A program made the position numbers and the translations under genes. A DNA stretch of 20,523 bases from the NCBI GenBank assembly GCA_964613305.1, contig CAZTII010000028.1, positions 1 to 20,523 on the forward strand, in the 5' to 3' direction. Shown here one piece after another: positions 1 through 7,695 of the stretch (the stretch's first letter is position 1; each line of letters opens with the position of its first letter). The stretch comes from CAZTII01 sp964613305. GTDB taxonomy: Bacteria > Bacillota_I > Bacilli_A > Erysipelotrichales > Erysipelotrichaceae. The notes under the pieces are model-generated. The model did no database searches, was not told the DNA's origin, and was given only the letters and a program-made list of their open reading frames with translations.

Positions 1-69
1 AATAAGTATTTAAACTTATTGGTTTCCGTTATAATTTTCATGCGTAATGACTATAATCTGTTATTTCAA

Positions 70-98
70 TTGACATTTAATAAAATATTTGGTATCCT
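70..98 (+). promoter_or_regulatory. Extended -10 promoter of rpsD
   Basis: TTGACA at 70-75 is separated by 17 nt from TATCCT at 93-98, and a TGG directly before the hexamer makes it an extended -10 element. The -35 is a perfect consensus match; the weaker -10 is offset by the TG. Transcription would start near 105, giving a leader of about 168 nt before the rpsD start codon. Confidence 0.7.
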
Positions 99-104
99 TT
101 ATGG

Positions 105-273
105 GCGTCAAAACATAGCAGCTTACAAAGTCCTCTATGTTGCGTTGATAACAGTTAACTCTGTGATTATAGTAACTTGCTGCAAAAGCGAAATAATCCT
201 CGATCAACACAGTAGAGCTGAAGATTTGTACCTGTTGTTGTTTTAGCCATAAAACACACAAGGAGGAAAAAAT
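105..273 (+). promoter_or_regulatory. Structured rpsD 5' leader, candidate S4 autoregulatory RNA
   Basis: The long untranslated leader can form two helices. In the first, GCAGC-TTAC at 118-126 pairs with GTAA-CTT-GCTGC at 172-183, leaving a 3-nt bulge; a smaller ACAG/CTGT hairpin (151-154/161-164) sits inside it. In the second, CAACA-CAG at 205-212 pairs with CTG-T-TGTTG at 232-240, followed by TTTT. Ribosomal protein S4 represses its own mRNA in Bacillus subtilis through a leader that mimics its 16S rRNA site, so such a role is plausible here. Only the helices are seen; the regulation is inferred. The ribosome binding site AAGGAGG lies at 260-266, 7 nt before the start codon. Confidence 0.45.
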
Positions 274-882
274 ATGGCAAGATATACTGGACCAGTTTGG
301 AGAAAGTCACGTCGATTAGGTTTTTCAATTTTAGAAACAGGAGAAGAACTTAAAAAACGTTCATACGCTCCAGGTCAACACGGACCAACAAAACGTATCA
401 AATTAAGTGACTACGGTACACAATTAAGAGAAAAACAACGTGTTAGAACAATGTATGGAGTTAACGAACGTCAATTCTTTAATACATTCAAAAAAGCAGT
501 AAAAATGAAAGGTGTTACAGGTTACAACTTCTTATCACTTCTTGAATCACGTGTCGATAATTTAGTTTATCGTTTAGGTTTTGCAAGAACTAGAAATGGT
601 GCTAGACAATTAGTTAACCATGGTCATATCTTAGTAGATGGCAAAAAAGTTGATATCCCAAGTTTTGTAGTTACACCTGGTTCAACAATTGAAGTAAAAG
701 AAAAAAGTCGCAATATGCCAAGTATCATTGATGCATTAGATGCAACTATCAATACTGTCGCATTCGTTAGCGTTGATAAAGAAAACAAAAAAGGAACTTA
801 TGTTCGCTTACCTGAACGTAATGAACTTAACCAAGAAATCAACGAATCATTATTAGTAGAATTCTACAACCGTTCACTATAA
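274..882 (+). CDS. rpsD: 30S ribosomal protein S4
   Basis: S4 is a primary 16S rRNA-binding protein that nucleates assembly of the 30S body and lines the mRNA entry channel. The 202-residue product has the usual length. The N-terminal part (MARYTGPVWRKSRRLG, with YAPGQHG at about 31-37) is typical, and the S4 RNA-binding domain spans about residues 92-155 (SRVDNLVYRLGFA, then VNHGHILVDGKKV). There are no zinc-binding cysteines near the N-terminus, so this is the zinc-free form. The start has an ideal AAGGAGG seven bases upstream. The gene is monocistronic: its own promoter and leader lie in front and a terminator follows two bases after the stop, as is common for rpsD in Firmicutes. Identification is secure. 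Confidence 0.98.
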   Translation: MARYTGPVWRKSRRLGFSILETGEELKKRSYAPGQHGPTKRIKLSDYGTQLREKQRVRTMYGVNERQFFNTFKKAVKMKGVTGYNFLSLLESRVDNLVYRLGFARTRNGARQLVNHGHILVDGKKVDIPSFVVTPGSTIEVKEKSRNMPSIIDALDATINTVAFVSVDKENKKGTYVRLPERNELNQEINESLLVEFYNRSL

Positions 883-883
883 G

Positions 884-908
884 AACTCGGAAATTCCGAG
901 TTTTTTTA
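884..908 (+). terminator. Rho-independent terminator of rpsD
   Basis: AACTCGGAA at 884-892 and TTCCGAGTT at 894-902 form a near-perfect hairpin (practical loop 3-5 nt) running into a T tract at 901-907. It begins two bases after the rpsD stop codon. Confidence 0.9.
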
Positions 909-915
909 TACCAAA

Positions 916-948
916 ATAAAAAATATAACAGCATTAACTGTTATATTT
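916..948 (-). terminator. Terminator of gmk, overlapping its stop codon
   Basis: The arms at 921-931 and 938-948 form an 11-bp hairpin with a 6-nt loop. Read on the minus strand it continues into TTTATTTTGG. The stem is AT-rich (ATATAACAG), and the gmk stop codon at 941-943 lies in its 5' arm. Confidence 0.7.
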
Positions 949-1507
949 CCATATGTCTTTTAATAATAATCGAAACGATATCTGCGGCTAATTGAACATC
1001 GTCATTACAAATGGCATAACGATATTGACTCACCATTTGTAATTCTCGTTTAGCTTTTTCTAATCGTTGTTGAACAATTTCTTCAGGCTCAGTGTTACGC
1101 CCTCGAATACGTTTTTCTAATTCTTCCATGCTTGGTGGTACGATAAAGATCGTTAAAGCATCTGGACATTTCTCTCTAACTTGCATACATCCCTGTACTT
1201 CAATCTCTAATAATACATTTTTTCCTTCGTCGCGTAACTTATTTACCGCATCAAGTGGCGTACCATAAAAATTTCCAACAAATTCGGCATGCTCTAATAA
1301 TTCATTATTATCAATAGCTTGTTTGAAGCGTTCTCTATCGACAAAAAAGTAATTAACTCCTTCTTGTTCATTTTCTCTTTTTTTCCTTGTGGTCATTGAG
1401 ATAGAATACACCAATTTCAATTCCGGATTATTGATAAACGCTTTAGCTACAGTCCCCTTGCCAACCCCACTTGGCCCACTTAATACTATTAATAATCCTC
1501 TTTTCAT
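941..1507 (-). CDS. gmk: Guanylate kinase
   Basis: Converts GMP (and dGMP) to GDP with ATP in the cytosol, feeding GTP, dGTP and (p)ppGpp pools. The product has 188 residues, slightly shorter than the usual 200-207. The P-loop GPSGVGKG is at residues 11-18; the GMP-binding part follows with SISMTTR and EGVNYFFVDRERF, then GNFYGTPLD, all characteristic of the family. The start is an ATG with GGAGG at 1516-1520, 8 nt upstream. The gene has its own sigma-A-type promoter and a terminator overlapping its stop, so it looks monocistronic. It diverges from rqcH; in many Firmicutes gmk instead sits with remA and rpoZ. Confidence 0.97.
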   Translation of the reverse strand: MKRGLLIVLSGPSGVGKGTVAKAFINNPELKLVYSISMTTRKKRENEQEGVNYFFVDRERFKQAIDNNELLEHAEFVGNFYGTPLDAVNKLRDEGKNVLLEIEVQGCMQVREKCPDALTIFIVPPSMEELEKRIRGRNTEPEEIVQQRLEKAKRELQMVSQYRYAICNDDVQLAADIVSIIIKRHMEI

Positions 1508-1531
1508 TCAAAAATCCTCCAATTACTACTA

Positions 1532-1560
1532 ATCATACCTATGGAAATGATTATTGTCAA
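1532..1560 (-). promoter_or_regulatory. Sigma-A promoter of gmk
   Basis: On the minus strand, TTGACA (1555-1560) is followed after 17 nt by TATGAT (1532-1537), a near-consensus pair. Transcription would start near 1525, leaving a leader of about 18 nt with the GGAGG site. Confidence 0.8.
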
Positions 1561-1635
1561 TGTACCAACAAATCAATTTCTAGAAAAAAATTACCTTATT
1601 TTTCATGAAGTATTCCTTATAAATAACTAAATTAC

Positions 1636-1654
1636 TATAATACTATGGTATAAT
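1636..1654 (+). promoter_or_regulatory. Promoter region of rqcH, two candidate -10 elements
   Basis: Two TATAAT hexamers occur at 1636-1641 and 1649-1654. The second is preceded by TGG and is therefore a perfect extended -10. No good -35 exists for either (ACTAAA at 1626-1631 for the second). Starting from the downstream element, the transcript would begin near 1661, only about 15 nt before the chosen rqcH start. Confidence 0.6.
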
Positions 1655-1675
1655 AACTAAGAAATGGGGGTACCT

Positions 1676-3328
1676 ATGGCATTAGACGGCTTATTATTAC
1701 ATGCTTTAGTAAGAAATATTAAAGAAGATTTACCGGCAAAGGTAAATAAAATATCACATGGTTCAAAATCAGAGTGCATTTTATCATGTAAGACACAAGG
1801 TGGTAAAAAAAATCTGATTATTTCGTGTCATTCTATTACAAATAGAATTAATTTTACAACACATCAATACCCTTCTCCTGAAGAACCTTCTTCATTTATC
1901 ATGTTATTAAGAAAACATTTAGAAGGAAGTATTTTAGTAAGTATCGAACAAGGTGGATTAGATCGCTTCTGTAAATTAAGTTTTTTATGTCGTAATACAA
2001 TCGGTGAACAAGTATATTATTACTTATATGTCGAATTAATGGGAAAATATGCAAACATGATTTTAGTGGATGAAACGATGAAAATTGTGGATGCCTTAAA
2101 ACGAATTCCACCGTTTGAAAATAACGTTAGAACAATTATTGCGGGTGCTCAATTTAAAGAAGTGGAAGTTCAAGCAAACAAAGAAAATCCCTTTTTAGCT
2201 CATACTATCGATATGTCGCAATCATGTACTCAACAATTTCATGGCTTTTCACCTCTACTTTCCAGAGAAATTACCTTTCGTTTAACTCAAGGTGAACAAT
2301 TTCATTCAATCATGGAACTTATTAAAACGAGCAATCATTGTTATATTTACTCTGAAGGAAAAGAAATTATTTTTCATTTGATACCTCTTTTGCATCTAAA
2401 TCAAACAGCACGATGTTTACCATTAAACGAAGGTTTAGAAACAGTATATTATTATCAAGAAGAAAAAGATCGTATTAAAGATTTATTTGGTAATATTTTT
2501 AAAGTAGTTGCGAAAGAATTAAAACACCATAGTCAGAAATTACCAAGGCTAGAAACAGCCCTAGAAGAAGCAAAAGACTGTCAACAATGGTTAGAGTATG
2601 GTGAGTACTTATTTTCGCAACCAGATACCTCTATTAAAGGAATTAAGGAGATAGAAGTAATAACGTATGATGGCGATAATACCTTAATCATTCCATTAGA
2701 TAGTAAAATTGATTTAAAAGGAAATGCTAAAAAATACTTTCAGAAATATAACAAAGGAAAGAAAGCTCAAAGTCACTTAATTGAACAAATTCGACAATGC
2801 CAAGAAGAAATAGATTACTTTAAACTTCTTCAACAACAATTAGAATATGCAGCCTTTGATGACGCTAAACAAATATACCAAGAACTTGGTGAGTTAGGAT
2901 ATATTGCTATAAAGCAAAGTAAAATTCGTAAACCATCGAAAAAGAAAGATTCATTACCTACGATATCTTCCGTTAATGTTGATGATGTTATTATTCAATT
3001 CGGTAAAAACAATCTTCAAAATGATGCATTAACCTTTAAAATAGCAAATAAGAATGATACTTGGCTTCATATTAAAGATGGTCATGGTAGCCATGTCACC
3101 ATTAATACTGATAATCCAAGTGAAAAAGTTCTTCGCTTAGCCGCAATGATTGCGGCCTATTACTCACAAAGTCGTTACTCTAGCAGTATCCCTGTCAATT
3201 ATTGTTTAGTAAGAAATTTAAAAAAAATACCACATTCAAAGAGTGGTTTAGTATCTTTATCTAGTTATAAAACAATTTATATTGACATCGATTTTGACTT
3301 ACTTCAAACTGTATATCAACTAAATTAG
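1676..3328 (+). CDS. rqcH: RqcH, NFACT-family ribosome quality control factor
   Basis: Rqc2/RqcH homologue that binds large ribosomal subunits carrying stalled nascent chains and recruits tRNA-Ala to add C-terminal alanine tails that mark the chains for degradation; also described as a fibronectin-binding-like (FbpA) protein. The product has 550 residues. The NFACT-N domain begins MALDGLLLHALV and holds the Asp-Arg pair at residues 96-97 (GGLDRF), matching the D97/R98 pair required in B. subtilis RqcH; ELMGKYANMILVD follows. A coiled-coil middle covers about residues 270-410, and NFACT-R near 440-500 contains IQFGKNNLQNDALTFKIA and DTWLHIKDGHGSHV. I chose the ATG at 1676, since homologues start here and GGGGG at 1666-1670 can serve as the Shine-Dalgarno sequence. 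An in-frame ATG at 1664 would add MGVP. The gene is flanked by its own promoter and terminator. Confidence 0.93.
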   Translation: MALDGLLLHALVRNIKEDLPAKVNKISHGSKSECILSCKTQGGKKNLIISCHSITNRINFTTHQYPSPEEPSSFIMLLRKHLEGSILVSIEQGGLDRFCKLSFLCRNTIGEQVYYYLYVELMGKYANMILVDETMKIVDALKRIPPFENNVRTIIAGAQFKEVEVQANKENPFLAHTIDMSQSCTQQFHGFSPLLSREITFRLTQGEQFHSIMELIKTSNHCYIYSEGKEIIFHLIPLLHLNQTARCLPLNEGLETVYYYQEEKDRIKDLFGNIFKVVAKELKHHSQKLPRLETALEEAKDCQQWLEYGEYLFSQPDTSIKGIKEIEVITYDGDNTLIIPLDSKIDLKGNAKKYFQKYNKGKKAQSHLIEQIRQCQEEIDYFKLLQQQLEYAAFDDAKQIYQELGELGYIAIKQSKIRKPSKKKDSLPTISSVNVDDVIIQFGKNNLQNDALTFKIANKNDTWLHIKDGHGSHVTINTDNPSEKVLRLAAMIAAYYSQSRYSSSIPVNYCLVRNLKKIPHSKSGLVSLSSYKTIYIDIDFDLLQTVYQLN

Positions 3329-3349
3329 CCATATTGGCTACTTTTTTTA
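3326..3349 (+). terminator. Terminator of rqcH
   Basis: TAGCCA at 3326-3331 pairs with TGGCTA at 3335-3340 across a 3-nt loop and is followed by C and seven Ts (3342-3348). The stop codon TAG forms the start of the stem. Confidence 0.8.
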
Positions 3350-3350
3350 T

Positions 3351-3374
3351 AAAAAAAGAAGAGTTTTACTCTTC
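3351..3374 (-). terminator. Terminator of rluB
   Basis: On the minus strand GAAGAGT (3368-3374) pairs with ACTCTTC (3358-3364) over a 3-nt AAA loop, followed by a run of seven Ts (3351-3357). It lies four bases past the rluB stop and faces the rqcH terminator. Confidence 0.9.
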
Positions 3375-3378
3375 ACCA

Positions 3379-4098
3379 TTATAACGCTCTAGCACAATGT
3401 CTTAACTGTTTAATTTCATATGGTTTTAAAAGACGATATTGTCCTGGTCTTAAGTCTTCAATTGTTAACTCACCCAATCGTTTACGATGAAGACGAGTAA
3501 CTTCATAACCAAAATATTCTACCATTCTTTTTACTTGACGATTTCTTCCTTCTTGAATTGTTAATTCAAAAACCATTGTTTTTGTCTCTAAATTTTTATT
3601 CAATAATTTAAATTTAGCAGGAAGAGTTATACCATCTTCTAACTCTACCCCTTTTTCCAACATTTTCATTTGTTCACTTGTAAGAACACCATTTATACTC
3701 ACTTCATACATTTTTTCAACATGGCTACTTGGATGAATAATCTCATTAGCAAAACTACCGTCATTTGTAATAATAAGAACACCAGTTGTATCAAAATCCA
3801 ATCTACCTACAGTAAATAAACGTTCCTTTGTTTCAATCAAACTAATGACTGTTGGTCGATCATGTTCATCAGAGCTTGTACAAATTGTCTTTTTAGGTTT
3901 ATTCATCACATAATAAACTTTGCTTTCTTTTTGAATAACCTTTCCATCCACTTCAATTACCGCACCTTTCCGAGCTTTATAACCAAGTTCGCTAATCACA
4001 ACACCATCAACTTTTACTCGACCGGCAACAATCATTTCTTCCGCTTTACGACGCGAAGCAACACCACTAGCCGCCATAATTTTCTGTAATCTTTCCAT
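3379..4098 (-). CDS. rluB: 23S rRNA pseudouridine synthase, RluB/RsuA family
   Basis: Isomerises a uridine in rRNA to pseudouridine; RluB members act on U2605 (E. coli numbering) of 23S rRNA. The 239-residue protein has an N-terminal S4 domain (residues 2-60, ERLQKIMAASGVASRRKAEEMI) and the catalytic domain with GRLDFDTTGVLIITNDG at 98-114, where Asp101 is the expected catalytic residue, plus EGRNRQVKRM at 183-192. The start ATG has AGGAGG five nt upstream, overlapping the end of the small ParB-like gene, so the two are probably co-transcribed and coupled. In many Firmicutes rluB follows scpA/scpB; here it follows a wall hydrolase and the ParB-like gene. RsuA or RluE/F specificity cannot be fully excluded from sequence alone. 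Confidence 0.92.
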   Translation of the reverse strand: MERLQKIMAASGVASRRKAEEMIVAGRVKVDGVVISELGYKARKGAVIEVDGKVIQKESKVYYVMNKPKKTICTSSDEHDRPTVISLIETKERLFTVGRLDFDTTGVLIITNDGSFANEIIHPSSHVEKMYEVSINGVLTSEQMKMLEKGVELEDGITLPAKFKLLNKNLETKTMVFELTIQEGRNRQVKRMVEYFGYEVTRLHRKRLGELTIEDLRPGQYRLLKPYEIKQLRHCARAL

Positions 4099-4107
4099 AT
4101 CTTCCTC

Positions 4108-4395
4108 CTAATGGGTATTACGAGTACCACCCCAATAGGATGACCCCGCTTTGCTAAAATCATTTTTAATCGATGCTAAAACCATAGTATACTTCTCTAC
4201 TTCTGGATACTCCATACTAAGTTCAAATAAAGCTGAGCACCGTTTATTACCATCAATACACTCATACGTTTCACCATTATACACAACAGTAATTGCTAAC
4301 GATAAACCCCGTTGTGCAATACTATTCTTCAGTTGAGGACTTATCTCCATCCTCTTGTAAGATATCTTTGATAATGGAATCAATTTTATAATCAT
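4108..4395 (-). CDS. Small ParB/sulfiredoxin-fold protein
   Basis: Encodes about 95 residues, function unknown. The order of elements is that of a ParB N-terminal (ParB/Srx-like) domain: a first strand IIKLIPLSKI, a helix before IAQRGLSLAITVVYNG, then ECIDGNKRCSAL at about 46-56, corresponding to the G-x-R-R nucleotide-binding box of ParB proteins (here GNKR). There is no helix-turn-helix or partner-binding C-terminus; the protein ends in SYWGGTRNTH. The reading frame overlaps the last 74 nt of the upstream glucosaminidase gene in another frame. Candidate starts are GTG 4404, ATG 4395 and ATG 4353. I prefer 4395 because the domain's first strand begins there, but none has a good Shine-Dalgarno sequence. 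The stop lies 9 nt before rluB and overlaps the rluB ribosome binding site. The domain call is from pattern only. Confidence 0.55.
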   Translation of the reverse strand: MIIKLIPLSKISYKRMEISPQLKNSIAQRGLSLAITVVYNGETYECIDGNKRCSALFELSMEYPEVEKYTMVLASIKNDFSKAGSSYWGGTRNTH

Positions 4396-7300
4396 TACGG
4401 TCACTACTTTCTATATTTTTTAAATCAAGTGTTCTTTCCTTTTCAAACTTCACTAAATTTTCAACATGACGAGCTTTTTGAAGACGATCAATTTCAGCTT
4501 GAATAGCTTGAATTTCAGCTTCAATACGCAAAATATCTTTCTCCATATCACTAATCGAATCATTAGATACAATATTTTCAGTTGAAACTATACTTTCTTC
4601 TAAAACATCTTGAACAATTGGTTCAACCTCTTCGTTAACGATTACTTCATCAATTGGTTGATCATCATTTAATTCATCCATTAATGATTCATCAACTTTT
4701 TCTTCATTTATTATCTCTTCCACACTGCTTTCTTGCTGTTCTTCTAAAAGAACGTGTACTTCTTGTTTAAGTTTCTTTTCATTGAAATAGTGTTTCATTC
4801 GTTTAGATAATTCTATTAATAAATATAAACCACTAAGAACCATCAACGATAAACCAATATAAAATGGTGTCTTATCTTCAGCACTATTCGCTACCGTTAC
4901 ATTTTCAATCACATCATCAAAATGATATTGATTCGTTGTCATTCTAGTCAATAATACAAATTCGCCTACATCAGCCGTAACAAACTGAATATAATTATCC
5001 GTTTGACGTGTATAGCATTTAACAATTTCTTCACCATTCACACGCATGACTGTAAACCATTGATTCGCATGAAAACCTTCTGGTTTCTTAATCGAAATTA
5101 AAATAGGTGATTGAATAGAAATAGGTTTTGCATCTTTTGTCAATGAAACACTAAACGTCGATACAACCTCATGTTCAATTCCTTCTGCAAGATGTTTCAC
5201 TTTTTTTATGGATTCATTATTAATTATAGAACCTGTGCTTATTTTAATTAAGTCTTTAAAGTATTTCTTTGTCGTTGGCTCATTCTTAATCGCAAGTGAT
5301 AATCCTGACACTGATAAGTCAAGCTTATTCTTTTCTACACGAAAAAGCAATTCATCACCGTTTGCCATTTTGATTAATCGATCGATATCACGCAATTGAC
5401 TTTGAGTTAAATAAGGAACCATCGCTTGATCCATTTTACTTTTTAATGTTAAAATGCGATTTTTATCATCATCAGTTAACGATGTCGATGTTTGTAGTTG
5501 TTCAATTAATGAAACTATTTCTTCTTTAATTTCTTTTCTTATTGTATCTAATGGTTCATCAACAAAAATAGGATACGATGCAGTACATCCAGCATATTCT
5601 ACTTCTACAGCTTGTTGACCAGCAACTTTTAAATCATACCCTCGAATCATTGATGTTGTCACTGGTAACGTACTTGTATTTCCATCAGTAAAGTATACTT
5701 TTAAACTCGCTCCTTTGATATCAATGCGATCATTAATCTCATAATATGTTTTACCTGTTGTCAGTAATTCAATACGATCAACATCACTATATTCCGCAGT
5801 AAATACAGTATCTTCTTTTACTTCTTTTATAGCCTTATCCCATTTTTTAAATAATGCTTTTTCTTTTGTAGGATGCTCAATAACAGGAATATTGCCTTTT
5901 TCGATATAATAACTTACTTCGTTTGTTTTATTAATAAATTGACCATCCCCTGCGTTAAAACTTACTTTAACAAAATCATTGTGCAGTTCTTGTGTCCCTT
6001 TCAACATAAGTTGTACATCATTTTTACGAATATAACCAATATCATGCGTAAAGTCATACATATAATTTAATGCAACATGATAATCACTGCTTAGTGTCGC
6101 ATCACTTTGTATTTTTAGCCATTGATTATTGACTTCTTCTAACACAATAAAACTATAGTCTTTCATAATTCCAGTACGATACATAACCATAGAATCTTCA
6201 TAAGGTTGAGCATATACTGAAACACTATCATTGGATGTCTTAATCGCAAGTGTATTTTTTTGACGATCTTTAAATCCTAAGGCTTCATCTATTTTAAAAT
6301 AATATTGAGCTGCTTTTTCTCCCCAATATGGATCAGAAGCATAATTGACATTCATTCCATTTGACTTATTACCAAAAAAGCCACCTTGATATTGAAACTT
6401 CATTGGATTGCAATAGCTTCCTGAAAGATAGTATTTCGCATGGGAATAAATCGAAGATTGCACATTAAAATACCTTGATGCATTTTTTTCAACATCAGAA
6501 TCATATGCCGCATGACCAAATAAATTGTTTCGAGTAAAAGCAAGTGAACTTCTTCCTACAGCACTTTCATTACTCGCTAAAGCAATCATCATTAAAGCAT
6601 TCGCTCCATATTCATATTGATATTGCATAAATGTATCTGCTTGTTGATAAAATTGAGAACTTGTCATCGTGTCATTCGCAGAATCTTTGTCCAAATCTAA
6701 ATAAATATCTATTCCTTGTTCAATCATTAAACGATCGGAAAAATAATCGCGAATTTCTTTGATTGACGCATTTGTTAATTGACGGTGAGATACAAATTGA
6801 TAATAGTTATAATATGGATTATCCTTATTAATACTATTATCATTTGTATTATTACGATAATCATCCAACATTACTTTTACTTGATCACTTTCATAAAAAT
6901 AATGACCATCATAACTTATATATTCTTTTCCTTCTATTAAATATGAAGGTGCTACATCCAATTCAATAAAAGAAGAAAAGATATCATTTCTAAATGACTG
7001 TTTTATTTGATGAATTAAATGATTATCGCGAACAAAATAACTTGATAATCGCTGATCAATCATTGATAAAGGAATTATATCGACATCTTTAATATTGAAT
7101 TTTCCAACTACAGAGGAAATCATCATGGTGACCGTAGTTAAAGAATCATTTGTATCTAGATAAGCTCCATCAACTCCATAACAACCATTAATATAATTTG
7201 AGCCGTTATCCACAACATTTCTAAACTCAACATTCACATCACATGCGTCATTACTATTTACTTTTACAATGCCATACGACGCTTTTAATACTTTATCATT

Positions 7301-7510
7301 ATATTTAATAATTAAATTATCAAACGAAGAACTTTTCTTCGCAAAAAAAGCAGATGCTTTTTTACCGCTATCAAAAGAACCAATAACTTCATTATTAGTT
7401 AAATCAATAACATCATACTGTAGTGGTTTTTCCTCACCTTTAACGATAGTATAATTACTACTTATTACCATCATTAATAGAAAAACCGTAAATATCTTTC
7501 TAATTTTCAT
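4322..7510 (-). CDS. Exported membrane-anchored GH73-type N-acetylglucosaminidase
   Basis: A likely peptidoglycan glycan-strand hydrolase of 1062 residues. A signal sequence lies at about 1-25 (KIRKIFTVFLLMMVISS). The glucosaminidase domain spans about 280-412: FMQYQYEYGANALMMIALASNES with the expected catalytic Glu315, then NNLFGH and NVNYASDPYWGEKAAQYYF, hallmarks of the family. Next come an SH3-like stretch (about 420-500), a Listeria-Bacteroides-type repeat (about 514-575, FNAGDGQF and WDKAIKEVKEDTVFTAEY), and a bacterial Ig-like domain (577-652). A mixed helical region follows, then a transmembrane helix at about 882-900. The last 160 residues are very acidic with a probable coiled coil at 985-1030. 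With signal peptide and one late membrane helix, this tail should be cytoplasmic, which is unusual for such enzymes. The start has AGAGG six nt upstream and its own promoter. The 3' end overlaps the ParB-like gene. Substrate and tail role are inferred. Confidence 0.85.
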   Translation of the reverse strand: MKIRKIFTVFLLMMVISSNYTIVKGEEKPLQYDVIDLTNNEVIGSFDSGKKASAFFAKKSSSFDNLIIKYNDKVLKASYGIVKVNSNDACDVNVEFRNVVDNGSNYINGCYGVDGAYLDTNDSLTTVTMMISSVVGKFNIKDVDIIPLSMIDQRLSSYFVRDNHLIHQIKQSFRNDIFSSFIELDVAPSYLIEGKEYISYDGHYFYESDQVKVMLDDYRNNTNDNSINKDNPYYNYYQFVSHRQLTNASIKEIRDYFSDRLMIEQGIDIYLDLDKDSANDTMTSSQFYQQADTFMQYQYEYGANALMMIALASNESAVGRSSLAFTRNNLFGHAAYDSDVEKNASRYFNVQSSIYSHAKYYLSGSYCNPMKFQYQGGFFGNKSNGMNVNYASDPYWGEKAAQYYFKIDEALGFKDRQKNTLAIKTSNDSVSVYAQPYEDSMVMYRTGIMKDYSFIVLEEVNNQWLKIQSDATLSSDYHVALNYMYDFTHDIGYIRKNDVQLMLKGTQELHNDFVKVSFNAGDGQFINKTNEVSYYIEKGNIPVIEHPTKEKALFKKWDKAIKEVKEDTVFTAEYSDVDRIELLTTGKTYYEINDRIDIKGASLKVYFTDGNTSTLPVTTSMIRGYDLKVAGQQAVEVEYAGCTASYPIFVDEPLDTIRKEIKEEIVSLIEQLQTSTSLTDDDKNRILTLKSKMDQAMVPYLTQSQLRDIDRLIKMANGDELLFRVEKNKLDLSVSGLSLAIKNEPTTKKYFKDLIKISTGSIINNESIKKVKHLAEGIEHEVVSTFSVSLTKDAKPISIQSPILISIKKPEGFHANQWFTVMRVNGEEIVKCYTRQTDNYIQFVTADVGEFVLLTRMTTNQYHFDDVIENVTVANSAEDKTPFYIGLSLMVLSGLYLLIELSKRMKHYFNEKKLKQEVHVLLEEQQESSVEEIINEEKVDESLMDELNDDQPIDEVIVNEEVEPIVQDVLEESIVSTENIVSNDSISDMEKDILRIEAEIQAIQAEIDRLQKARHVENLVKFEKERTLDLKNIESSDRNDYKIDSIIKDILQEDGDKSSTEE

Positions 7511-7641
7511 AATAACCTCTATTGATACTACACATTCATTAAGTAGCAGTAAAAATTATCACTACTTTTTAATCCTTATTCCATACCACGTCTGTTTCAA
7601 CAATGGTAAAGAGTGCATATTTCGTCTTCATTGACGGTTAC

Positions 7642-7670
7642 ATTATACAACGTATCATAAGTTGGCACAA
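7642..7670 (-). promoter_or_regulatory. Promoter of the glucosaminidase gene
   Basis: On the minus strand TTGTGC (7665-7670) stands 17 nt before a consensus TATAAT (7642-7647). Transcription would start near 7635, giving a leader of about 125 nt. The spacer is occupied exactly by a 17-bp palindrome described separately. A weak AT-rich hairpin (7541-7546 with 7562-7567) lies in the leader. Confidence 0.6.
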
Positions 7671-7695
7671 TCAATTTATCATAAAGTGACACCAC
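7648..7695. repeat. Two tandem operator-like palindromes, 24-nt period
   Basis: Unit 1 at 7648-7671 and unit 2 at 7672-7695 agree at 17 of 24 positions. Each starts with a 17-bp dyad: CAACGTATCATAAGTTG (7648-7664) and CAATTTATCATAAAGTG (7672-7688), pattern CAA-N2-TAT-C-ATA-N2-(T/G)TG. The first dyad fills the spacer of the glucosaminidase promoter and the second begins just upstream of the -35, the layout of a double repressor site. The binding protein is unknown. A degenerate transposable-element end is an alternative reading. Confidence 0.55.

Noticed and set aside
19..246. A 75-codon plus-strand frame upstream of rpsD, and an opposing 66-codon frame at 61-261
   Set aside because: Both lie over the rpsD promoter and structured leader, lack ribosome binding sites and resemble no family.
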